From positions 1 to 13,771 of the forward strand of contig CAJMJM010000045.1 of NCBI GenBank assembly GCA_905213725.1: a stretch of DNA of 13,771 bases, read 5' to 3'. Origin of the DNA: Collinsella aerofaciens (GTDB taxonomy: Bacteria > Actinomycetota > Coriobacteriia > Coriobacteriales > Coriobacteriaceae). The notes under the pieces are model-generated. The model made no database searches. It was not told where the DNA came from and saw only the letters and a program-made list of their open reading frames with translations. Of this stretch, positions 7,018-13,700 are shown piece by piece. Every line of letters begins with the position of its first letter. Within the stretch, counting starts at the first letter, position 1. A program made the translations under genes and the position numbers.

Positions 7018-7050
7018 TTCTGAAAACTCAAATATGGGCTTAGGCACGAA

Positions 7051-7102
7051 CGGAATCTCGTTAATTCCGAAAATTATGTATAATTCCAATACAAACTGGA
7101 AT
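7051..7102 (+). promoter_or_regulatory. Promoter with two inverted-repeat operators for the AbiE-like operon
   Basis: A perfect -10, TATAAT (7079-7084), sits between two palindromes: CGGAAT/ATTCCG (7051-7056, 7064-7069; 7-nt gap) and ATTCCA/TGGAAT (7083-7088, 7097-7102; 8-nt gap). Both are built from the same GGAAT/ATTCC half-site, in opposite order. The second overlaps the -10, so a bound protein would block RNA polymerase. No good -35 is visible. AbiEi antitoxins are known to repress their own operon by binding paired inverted repeats, so this architecture supports the assignment of the genes that follow. Confidence 0.7.
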
Positions 7103-7114
7103 CGAACGAAAACG

Positions 7115-8083
7115 ATGGAAATGAACGAAGCGCTAATCTACTTACAAGAAGCACTAGGCCTCTCCGCCAAGGCCAAAACTTGGCCTGGATTCGCACGCTT
7201 GCCGCTGCATCTGCGGGCGATTGAGGTCCGCGCTGTTGACGCAAACGGTTTTTCGTTTTTGCTTGCAAGTTTGCCTACTGGCGTCGGGCTTCCCGAGGCT
7301 AAGAGAGTCTATAGCCAGCTAGCCTTGCGTGCGGAGACTCCTGTTGTCGTTTCGTTTCCTGATGCCGATGCACGTCAGCGCAAAGCATTGGTCGCACAAG
7401 GGATTCCCTTTGTCTGCCCCGGTAGACAGGCTTTTCTTCCATTTATGGGCACAGCCTGCACGGAGAGGGGCGGGGCCCGGTTTCGCAATCACGCGACCAA
7501 GATGTCACCCAACGCACAGGCTGCCGCAATCTGGGGAGCAGCCCAGGAGCCATATCGTCCCTATGACCTTTGTCGTGCGCTTGGGATCTCGGCAAGCCGT
7601 GCGAGTGAGGCCATAACCGAGCTTGTCGACAGGGGGCTCGCGAGGCGCGAGCGGTGCGAGCGACGTGTCGTCGTGTTCCCTGTTGCCGTTGATCTTCTGC
7701 TCAGCGAGCACATGGCAGAGCTCTCCTCGCCTGTCTCGAAGGTCTTTTTTGCAAGGAAGACGCCGCAGATCGACTATCTTGTTGACGCCGGGGAGACGGC
7801 GCTCGCTGCGCGTTCGATGCTCGCTGCGCCGGGTATGGAACAAAAGGCCGTCTTAAGAAGTACATGGCGTCAACTGAGCGACCTCGAAGTCGCAGATGGG
7901 GAGTTGCCGGATAACGAAACGGCGATGATCCAAGTGTGGCGCTATGCGCCCGTGTTTGCCGGCTCCTCCCGTGTCGACGACATTTCGCTTGCGCTATCTT
8001 TGGCGGCAATCGACGATGAGCGAATTCAGCTCGAAGTCGATCGCATGTTTGGAAAGGAATATCCATGGCAAGAAGCGCTGTAG
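7115..8083 (+). CDS. AbiEi-like winged-helix antitoxin/regulator of a type IV TA-like pair
   Basis: The frame opens at 7034, but that start lies upstream of the TATAAT promoter. I therefore start at the ATG at 7115 (322 aa); the ATG at 7121 is an alternative, and neither has a strong Shine-Dalgarno. Residues ~131-190 form a winged helix-turn-helix (DLCRALGISASRASEAITEL, then a basic wing RRERCERR). The N-terminal part contains the block IPFVCPGRQAFLPF (97-110), which I associate with regulators encoded next to nucleotidyltransferases. The neighbour overlaps it by 19 nt and is a nucleotidyltransferase. The pair matches the AbiE arrangement: the first gene represses the operon and neutralises the second. 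A MarR-like regulator without antitoxin role remains possible. AT-richer codon use than the gat genes suggests acquisition. Confidence 0.68.
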   Translation: MEMNEALIYLQEALGLSAKAKTWPGFARLPLHLRAIEVRAVDANGFSFLLASLPTGVGLPEAKRVYSQLALRAETPVVVSFPDADARQRKALVAQGIPFVCPGRQAFLPFMGTACTERGGARFRNHATKMSPNAQAAAIWGAAQEPYRPYDLCRALGISASRASEAITELVDRGLARRERCERRVVVFPVAVDLLLSEHMAELSSPVSKVFFARKTPQIDYLVDAGETALAARSMLAAPGMEQKAVLRSTWRQLSDLEVADGELPDNETAMIQVWRYAPVFAGSSRVDDISLALSLAAIDDERIQLEVDRMFGKEYPWQEAL

Positions 8084-8838
8084 AAGGTCTCCAAGAATTT
8101 CAGCAGCATATGCAAAAAGCTGCAGGATCGTATGCCCTTATCGGCGGCACGGCATGCGACATTTTGCTCTCGGAGGCGGGACTTCCGTTTAGGGCGACTC
8201 ACGATTTTGATGTGGTAATTGTCGCCGATGACCGGTTGCCTCAGACGGCAGAAGCTATATGGACTTTGGTGCGTGATGGCGGCTACCGCTGCGGCTGGGG
8301 CGAAGGTAAAGGCTCGTGTTTTTATCGGTTTACAGAGCCTAAGAGGCCGGGTTACCCCCATATGATTGAACTCTTCGCGAAGTGCCCCGACTTTCTAAAG
8401 GGTCGTGAGGGGATTGATGTGGCGCCAATTCACGTTGATGAAAACATAAGCAGTCTTTCGGCAATTTTGTTGGACGATGCTTACTACAGCTTGTTCCTTC
8501 AGGGAATTCGGACCGTAGGCGGCGTTTCGGTCCTAGGTACGGAATACATTGTCCCGTTCAAAGCGAAGGCGTATCTCGACCTAAAAGCTAGAAGGGAAGC
8601 GGGGGAGAACGTTGATTCGAGGAAGGTAAAAAAGCATAAACGCGTTGCGCTGAGGCTTGCTCAGTTGCTTGGCGAGTCGGAAGGTGTCGACCTACGCGGA
8701 GAACTGAAGGACGATATGCTTGCGTTTGTTAAAGATTGTGAGGTGGGCGACGTCAATCTGAAACAGATTGGGGTTGCGGGCGTAACGATGGCGCAGTTGC
8801 TCGAGACGATGAAAGCAACATATGGCTTGATTGGTTGA
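8065..8838 (+). CDS. AbiEii-like nucleotidyltransferase (putative toxin of type IV TA-like pair)
   Basis: 257 aa; ATG at 8065 has AAAGGAA upstream and overlaps the preceding gene. The nucleotidyltransferase core is clear: GGTA (27-30) and R-A-T-H-D-F-D (43-49), giving the metal-binding pair D47 and D49 before a hydrophobic strand. A later segment, VPFKAKAYLDLKARR (163-177) and a following VDSRKVKKH, matches the lysine/aspartate motif of AbiEii-type enzymes. AbiEii proteins are DNA polymerase-beta superfamily enzymes; related toxins such as MenT modify tRNA 3' ends. Within abortive infection, activation would stop growth of infected cells. The exact substrate here is unknown. A housekeeping or drug-modifying nucleotidyltransferase is less likely given the regulator partner and operators. 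Confidence 0.75.
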   Translation: MARSAVEGLQEFQQHMQKAAGSYALIGGTACDILLSEAGLPFRATHDFDVVIVADDRLPQTAEAIWTLVRDGGYRCGWGEGKGSCFYRFTEPKRPGYPHMIELFAKCPDFLKGREGIDVAPIHVDENISSLSAILLDDAYYSLFLQGIRTVGGVSVLGTEYIVPFKAKAYLDLKARREAGENVDSRKVKKHKRVALRLAQLLGESEGVDLRGELKDDMLAFVKDCEVGDVNLKQIGVAGVTMAQLLETMKATYGLIG

Positions 8839-8853
8839 GTGGGGTTACGTGGC

Positions 8854-8884
8854 CCGGACGGTGCAGTCAAGCTGCGTTGTCCGG
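8854..8884 (+). terminator. Hairpin after the AbiE-like operon
   Basis: CCGGAC (8854-8859) pairs with GTCCGG (8879-8884), and GCAG (8863-8866) pairs with CTGC (8872-8875). The three bases between them on each side can form G-U wobble pairs, giving about 13 bp closed by a 5-nt loop. It begins 15 nt after the stop codon. There is no T-run, so a Rho-independent role is uncertain. Confidence 0.45.
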
Positions 8885-8949
8885 CGCATGGGCTCGCTAA
8901 TCGGCTATTATTTGTTTAGACAACTTGAGTTATAGAGGAGTGACCGGCG

Positions 8950-9900
8950 ATGGTGCAGGGCGCCAAACATATGAAGAGCAATAACGCCGCGGACAACGGT
9001 GGCTCAAGCCCCCAACCCGAACTCCAGCCCAAACCTCAACCAAAGCCCAAGCGCCGTCGCAAGCGACTGCCGCGCTGGGCCGACCGGCTCATCACCATCG
9101 TCATCATCCTTATTGGCGTGGGTCTTATGACCTGGCCGTGGATCTTGGACCGCCTCGAAGCCTCGGGCGTGTTCAACCAGATCAGCACGGTGTCCAGCAC
9201 CGTGGACGCGCTGTCTGCCGAGGAGCGTGAGCGCATCCTGCTCCAGGCTCGCTCCTTTAACGAGCAGCTGGCGGGCGAGGTCACCGAGCTTCCCGCCGAC
9301 CAGATCGAGCCCTACGCCCAGCAGCTCATCTTTGACCGCGACCCCATGATGAGCTGGGTCGAGATCCCCTCCATCGACGTGAGCATGCCCATCTACCACG
9401 GCACGAGCGAGGAAGTCCTCATGGCGGGCGTCGGCCACCTGGAGGGCACGAGCCTGCCGGTGGGCGGCACCTCGACGCATTGCGTGCTCACCGCGCACTC
9501 GGGCATGCGCAACCTGAGCATGTTCGACGACATTCACTCGCTGGAGCCCGGCGACCTAGTGCTGCTGCACACCATGAACAAGACGCTCGCCTACAAGATG
9601 GTGGACTCCGAGGTGGTGCTGCCCGAGGAGATGGAGTCGCTAACCATCGAGCCCGGCGCCGACAAGGTGACACTCGTCACCTGCACGCCCTACGGCGTGA
9701 ACGACCATCGCCTGCTGGTGCATTGCGTGCGCACCAAGTACAACAAGAAGGACGTCGACAAGCAAAAGTCGCTGGCCGGCCGCCACTGGGGCAAGCGCGA
9801 GTTTGCCGTGCTCATCGTGGTCGTGGCCATTGTGCTGTTGCTGCTGGACATCGTGATCCACGCGGTCCGCAAGCGCCGCAAGGCCAAGGCCTCGGCATAA
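8950..9900 (+). CDS. Class C (pilin-polymerising) sortase
   Basis: 316 aa; ATG at 8950 follows GAGGAG with 9-nt spacing. A proline/lysine-rich cytoplasmic head precedes a membrane helix (~46-67). The extracellular catalytic domain has the sortase triad: H183 (TAHSG), C245 (TLVTCTPYG) and R254 (HRLLVHC). A second membrane helix (~284-305) and a basic tail follow; this C-terminal anchor and the TLVTCTPYGxNxHRLLV block are typical of class C enzymes. These cleave LPxTG-like signals and join pilins through pilin-motif lysines, so the substrates are probably the three surface proteins at 3-5949. The usual DPW/DPF lid motif is not obvious; DQIEPY (117-122) or DPM (131-133) lies in that area. It is separated from the pilins by ~3 kb of accessory DNA. 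It may have its own promoter (TATTAT at 8906-8911, no clear -35). Confidence 0.92.
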   Translation: MVQGAKHMKSNNAADNGGSSPQPELQPKPQPKPKRRRKRLPRWADRLITIVIILIGVGLMTWPWILDRLEASGVFNQISTVSSTVDALSAEERERILLQARSFNEQLAGEVTELPADQIEPYAQQLIFDRDPMMSWVEIPSIDVSMPIYHGTSEEVLMAGVGHLEGTSLPVGGTSTHCVLTAHSGMRNLSMFDDIHSLEPGDLVLLHTMNKTLAYKMVDSEVVLPEEMESLTIEPGADKVTLVTCTPYGVNDHRLLVHCVRTKYNKKDVDKQKSLAGRHWGKREFAVLIVVVAIVLLLLDIVIHAVRKRRKAKASA

Positions 9901-9913
9901 GACATTCTCCAGA

Positions 9914-9948
9914 ACCACCACAATGGGGACAGGCACCTTTGTGGTGGT
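9914..9948. repeat. Palindromic element 1 (ACCACCACAA arms)
   Basis: ACCACCACAA (9914-9923) and TTGTGGTGGT (9939-9948) are perfect 10-bp arms around a 15-nt loop containing GGGGACAGGCACC. The hairpin lies 13 nt after the sortase stop, so it may double as a terminator. Short repeats with a GGGGACAGGCACC core seem familiar to me from other bacterial genomes, which would make this a dispersed repeat, but I cannot check copy number. Confidence 0.65.
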
Positions 9949-9958
9949 CGGGACTTCC

Positions 9959-10023
9959 AAACCATCACAACATTCGATGATTATTGCGATTTTGACGAAA
10001 AGCGTCGAATGTTGTGATGGTTT
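9959..10023. repeat. Palindromic element 2 (19-bp perfect inverted repeat)
   Basis: AAACCATCACAACATTCGA (9959-9977) and its exact reverse complement (10005-10023) enclose a 27-nt loop with a small TTTT/AAAA inner stem. The outer arm AACCATCACAA differs from the first element's AACCACCACAA by one base, so the two palindromes are related. Possible roles are a REP- or MITE-like element or a strong terminator before the gat operon. No transposase is encoded in the loop. Confidence 0.7.
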
Positions 10024-10135
10024 TCGTTGTGGGCGAGACGGTTTTCGCCGCAGAGCTGCCGGACCGCGTTCGCCGCCCTCGTTACGTTTTCGCTGCATTT
10101 GGGTAAAGCGCCTGCTCCAAGCCGGCGTTGCCTTG

Positions 10136-10141
10136 TATACT
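10136..10141 (+). promoter_or_regulatory. -10 element for the gatCAB operon
   Basis: TATACT matches the -10 consensus at five of six positions and lies 36 nt before the gatC start. A good -35 is not visible at the right distance. Between the palindromes and this site (10024-10135) I see only recurrent TTTTCG motifs and no gene. Confidence 0.5.
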
Positions 10142-10176
10142 AGAGCGGTTTATCTGTTATGCGGAAGGGAGCGCCT

Positions 10177-10488
10177 ATGGCACTCAGCGAGAAAGACGTG
10201 CGCGGCATCGCCGAGTACGCAAAGATCGCACTGACCGATGACGAGCTCACCCAGATGACGTCCTACATGAACGACGCCGTCCAGATGCTCGAGCCCGTCT
10301 TGCAATATGACTTGCCCGACGTGGAGCCCACGTTCCATCCCATCGGAAGCCTGTCCAACGTGATGGGCGATGACCTGCGCGAGCCCGAGCGCGACCTGCC
10401 GCTTGACGTCGCGCTCGAAAACGCCGGCAGCGCGCGCGACCGCTACTTCCGCGTGCCGTCCATTTTGGGAGAGGGGGAGAGCGAGTAA
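10177..10488 (+). CDS. gatC: Aspartyl/glutamyl-tRNA amidotransferase subunit C
   Basis: 103 aa, normal for GatC. I start at the ATG at 10177, which has GGAAGGGAG upstream; an in-frame ATG at 10159 lies before that site. The protein has the family pattern: an N-terminal helical part (DVRGIAEYAKIALTDDEL), the segment VEPTFHP, then LREPERDLPLDVALENAG and the C-terminal YFRVPSIL. GatC wraps around GatA and GatB and stabilises the heterotrimer. The stop overlaps the gatA start as TAATG. Confidence 0.96.
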   Translation: MALSEKDVRGIAEYAKIALTDDELTQMTSYMNDAVQMLEPVLQYDLPDVEPTFHPIGSLSNVMGDDLREPERDLPLDVALENAGSARDRYFRVPSILGEGESE

Positions 10489-12002
10489 TGGCGCTAAGCT
10501 TCGATTCCCTTACCGCCGCCCAGATCGCCGCGGGCGTTGTCGCTGGCGACTTTACCGCTACCGAGGTGGCCCAGGCCTCCCTTGCTGCCATCGATGCGCG
10601 CGAGGGCGGGGTCCAGGCATTCCTGCAGGTGGCGCCCGAGCTTGCGCTCGAGGCCGCCGCGCGCGTGGATGCCGACCGTGCCGCCGGAAAGCCGCTGCCC
10701 CCGCTCGCGGGCGTGCCGCTGGCCATCAAGGACAACATGAACCTCGTGGGCACGCGTACCACCTGCGCTTCTCGCATGCTCGAGAACTACCAGAGCGTTT
10801 ACACTGCCACCTGCGTCCAGCGCATGCTCGACGCCGGCTGCCTGCCCATGGGCAAGGCCAACATGGACGAGTTTGCCTTTGGCAGCTCCACCGAGAGCTC
10901 GGCATTCCACCGCACCAACAACCCCTGGGATACCGAGCGCGTGCCCGGCGGCTCCTCGGGCGGCTCTGCTGCTGCCGTCGCCGCGGGCGAGGTCGCGCTC
11001 TCGCTGGGCTCGGACACCGGCGGCTCCATTCGCCAGCCGGCGTCGCTGTGCGGCGTGGTGGGCTTTAAGCCCACGTATGGCGCCGTGAGCCGTTACGGCG
11101 TGGTTGCCTTTGGCTCGTCGCTCGACCAGGTGGGACCCTTTGGCCGCACGGTCGAGGATGTCGCGCTGGCCATGAACGCGCTTACCGGCGCGGGCCACGA
11201 TCCGTACGACTGCACCAGCCAGGATTGCGCCGTCGACTTTACCGAGCATCTCAACGACAGCATCGAGGGCAAGCGCGTGGGCATCATCCCCGCGTTTATG
11301 GAGGCCGATGGCCTGACGCCCGAGGTCAAGGCCGCTGTTCAGCACGCCGCCCAGGAGCTGCAGAACCAGGGCGCCGAGCTGGTCGAGGTCGACCTGCCGC
11401 ACCTGGACGCCGCCATCGCCGCCTACTACGTTATCGGCCCGGCCGAGGCGTTCTCCAACCTGGCCCGCTTCGACGGCATTCGCTATGGCTATCAGGAGGA
11501 GGGCTGCGCCAACCTGTCCGACCAGAGTTCGCTGTCGCGCGCCCACGGCTTTGGCGCCGAGGCCAAGCGCCGTCAGATGCTCGGCGCCTACCTGCTGAGC
11601 TCGGGCGTGTACGACAAGTACTACTACGCTGCGCAAAAGGCCCGCACGCTCATCACGCAGGACTACGACGCCGCGTATGCCAAGGTGGACACCATCCTCA
11701 TGCCCGCCTCGCCGCGCACGGCCTTTAAGTTTGGCGAGATCAGCGACCCCACGCAGATGTATCTCTCCGACCTGTACACCATCTCGCTCAACATCTGCGG
11801 CAACGGTGGTATCTCGGTGCCGCTGGGCCTGGGCGAGGATACTCAGCTGCCCGTTTCTGCCCAGCTGGTGGGACCTGCCTTTAAGGACCGTCAGCTGCTC
11901 ACGTTTGCCCGCGCCCTGGAGCGCGGCTTTGCCGATGCTGCCACGGGTGCGCCCGCGCTTTCCGTCGCGCCCGATTTTGCCGGGAAGGGAGGCGAGCTGT
12001 AA
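10488..12002 (+). CDS. gatA: Asp-tRNA(Asn)/Glu-tRNA(Gln) amidotransferase subunit A (amidase)
   Basis: 504 aa with the amidase signature. The Ser-cisSer-Lys triad aligns with the characterised S. aureus enzyme at a constant offset of two: K81 (LAIKDN), S156 (GGSSGGS) and S180 (DTGGSIRQP). The subunit releases ammonia from glutamine and passes it to GatB, which converts mischarged Glu-tRNA(Gln) or Asp-tRNA(Asn) to the correct amide. The gene overlaps gatC and gatB by one base on each side. Only low-complexity antisense frames lie opposite it. Nothing in the core motifs looks damaged. Confidence 0.98.
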   Translation: MALSFDSLTAAQIAAGVVAGDFTATEVAQASLAAIDAREGGVQAFLQVAPELALEAAARVDADRAAGKPLPPLAGVPLAIKDNMNLVGTRTTCASRMLENYQSVYTATCVQRMLDAGCLPMGKANMDEFAFGSSTESSAFHRTNNPWDTERVPGGSSGGSAAAVAAGEVALSLGSDTGGSIRQPASLCGVVGFKPTYGAVSRYGVVAFGSSLDQVGPFGRTVEDVALAMNALTGAGHDPYDCTSQDCAVDFTEHLNDSIEGKRVGIIPAFMEADGLTPEVKAAVQHAAQELQNQGAELVEVDLPHLDAAIAAYYVIGPAEAFSNLARFDGIRYGYQEEGCANLSDQSSLSRAHGFGAEAKRRQMLGAYLLSSGVYDKYYYAAQKARTLITQDYDAAYAKVDTILMPASPRTAFKFGEISDPTQMYLSDLYTISLNICGNGGISVPLGLGEDTQLPVSAQLVGPAFKDRQLLTFARALERGFADAATGAPALSVAPDFAGKGGEL

Positions 12003-13678
12003 TGAAGGAGCTTTCCGAGGTCCTGCAGGATTGGGAGGCCGTGATCGGCCTGGAGATCCATACCGAGCTCACCGCACTCGACACCAAGATGTTCTGCAAC
12101 TGCAAGCTCAGCCACGATGACGAGCCCAACGCCAACGTGTGCCCGGTGTGCCTGGGCCTGCCCGGCGCCCTGCCGGTGCCCAACAAACGCGCCATCGAGA
12201 GCATCGTCAAGGCCGGCCTCGCTACCAACTGCGAGATCCAGCGCCACTCGATGTTCTACCGCAAGCACTACTTCTATCCCGATATGGCCAAGAACTTCCA
12301 GACCACGCAGGGTCCGGTCGCTTTTGCCATGTACGGTCACCTGGATCTGGACGTGACTGGTCGCGGTGCCGCCGAGCGCCCCGACTGCGCGTTTGGCGAG
12401 GCCGAGGCCCAGAGCCTGGCGAGCGCTTCGGCCAACGCCGAGGGCCTGTCCACGTCCATGACGTCGACCATGCGCGAGGGCAACCAGCGTGCCGGCCACC
12501 TGGCCAGCTACGACGCGTCCAACCTGCAGATGCCCGAGCGCCGCGAGGACGGTTCCTACACGGTGCCCATCCGCATCCTGCGCATCCACATGGAGGAGGA
12601 CGCCGCCAAGATGGTGCACGTGGGCGGCGCCGAGGGCCGCATTACCGCCGCTGCCGAGTCGCTCGTCGACTACAACCGCTGCGGCACGCCGCTCATCGAG
12701 CTCGTCACCGAGCCCGACTTGCGCACGCCCGAGGAGGCTCGCCTGTTTATGGAAAAGCTCCGTCGCATTTTTGTGACGCTGGGCATTTCCGACTGTTCCA
12801 TGGAGAAGGGCTCCATGCGCTGCGACGGCAATGTGTCGCTGCGCCGCCGCGGCGAGACCAAGCTGGGTACTAAGACCGAGCTTAAGAACCTCAACTCGTT
12901 TAAGAGCCTGCACGATGGCCTTGCCTACGAGATCTGCCGTCAGGCCGAGGTGCTCGAGGAGGGCGGCATCATCTATCAGGAGACCCGTCACTGGGAGCCC
13001 AGCCGCAAGCGCACCGTGGTCATGCGTGTGAAGGAGACGGCCGACGACTATCGTCTATTCCCCGATCCCGACCTGGCGCCGTTCGATCTGGACGACGAGT
13101 TTATCGACCGCTGCCGTGGCGAGATCCCCGAGCTGCCCGATGCCAAGCGCGTCCGTTTTGAGGCCGACTTTGGCATTAAGGCGGCCGACGCCGAGCAGAT
13201 TGCCGGCGACCCCGAGTTTGCCGAGTTCTTTGAGGCCGCCGCTGCCGGTATGGCTGGCAAGGAGGCCCAGACGGTCGCAAACCTGCTGGTGAACGAGATG
13301 ATCGCCTACCTTAAGGGCGCGGGCGTGTCGCTCGCCGAGTCCGGCATCGCGCCGGCTCAGGTGGCGGCACTCGCTAAGCTGCTGGCGACCGATGCCATCA
13401 GCTCCAACCAAGCGCACGAGGTCTTTGAGGCCATGGCCCAGACCGGTGACGATCCCAACAAGATCGTCGACGAGCGCGGTATGCGTCAGGTGAGCGATGC
13501 CGGCGCGCTGCAGCCGATCGTGGACGAGGTGCTGGCAAACTGTGCCGATCAGGCTCAGCAGTACCGTGACGGAAACCAGAAGGTCATCGGCTTTTTGGTG
13601 GGCCAGTGCATGAAGGCGAGCCGCGGCAAGGGCAACCCGAAGCTCTTCAACGAGTTGCTGAGAACGTCGCTCTCGTAA
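12002..13678 (+). CDS. gatB: Asp-tRNA(Asn)/Glu-tRNA(Gln) amidotransferase subunit B
   Basis: 558 aa, longer than the usual ~475-500. The start EAVIGLEIHTEL, the zinc ligands C32, C34, C47 and C50, the block RKHYFYPDMAKNFQ, then RIHMEEDAAK, GTPLIELVTEPD and DDYRLFPDPDL are all typical. The C-terminal YqeY-like tail is complete (IGFLVGQCMKASRGKGNP), so the gene is whole. GatB phosphorylates the tRNA-bound Glu/Asp with ATP and adds ammonia delivered from GatA. Compared with S. aureus GatB, about 65 extra residues (~118-183, Ala/Ser/Glu-rich) sit between GHLDLDV and the RIHMEED strand. They read in frame without odd codons, so this is a lineage insertion rather than an error. Confidence 0.97.
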   Translation: MKELSEVLQDWEAVIGLEIHTELTALDTKMFCNCKLSHDDEPNANVCPVCLGLPGALPVPNKRAIESIVKAGLATNCEIQRHSMFYRKHYFYPDMAKNFQTTQGPVAFAMYGHLDLDVTGRGAAERPDCAFGEAEAQSLASASANAEGLSTSMTSTMREGNQRAGHLASYDASNLQMPERREDGSYTVPIRILRIHMEEDAAKMVHVGGAEGRITAAAESLVDYNRCGTPLIELVTEPDLRTPEEARLFMEKLRRIFVTLGISDCSMEKGSMRCDGNVSLRRRGETKLGTKTELKNLNSFKSLHDGLAYEICRQAEVLEEGGIIYQETRHWEPSRKRTVVMRVKETADDYRLFPDPDLAPFDLDDEFIDRCRGEIPELPDAKRVRFEADFGIKAADAEQIAGDPEFAEFFEAAAAGMAGKEAQTVANLLVNEMIAYLKGAGVSLAESGIAPAQVAALAKLLATDAISSNQAHEVFEAMAQTGDDPNKIVDERGMRQVSDAGALQPIVDEVLANCADQAQQYRDGNQKVIGFLVGQCMKASRGKGNPKLFNELLRTSLS

Positions 13679-13685
13679 ACGGGAA

Positions 13686-13700
13686 CCCGGGAGCCCCGGG
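13686..13700 (+). terminator. GC hairpin after gatB, running into artefactual sequence
   Basis: CCCGGG (13686-13691) and CCCGGG (13695-13700) can form a 6-bp stem over AGC just after the gatB stop, as expected for the operon terminator. The expected T-run is not seen because the sequence turns into a run of G inside the right arm. Confidence 0.5.

Larger units (their letters stand above)
6569..7033 (+). repeat. Tandem cassette, copy 2
   Basis: Second copy of the unit that begins at 6088. The lead-in (6569-6617) aligns without gaps to copy 1 but only about two thirds of bases match. From the SOS-like box through the peptide gene the match is close, and the end motif TGAAAACTCAAA recurs at 7021-7032. 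The promoter and operators of the downstream operon begin about 20 bases after the copy ends. Confidence 0.9.

Noticed and set aside
7034..7114. ATG at 7034 as start of the AbiEi-like gene
   Set aside because: It lies at the end of the cassette repeat, upstream of the TATAAT box and both operators, and the extra 27 residues have no family resemblance.
10494..12991. Long minus-strand open frames opposite gatA and gatB
   Set aside because: Typical shadows of GC-rich genes; the sense strand encodes complete GatA and GatB with all catalytic motifs.
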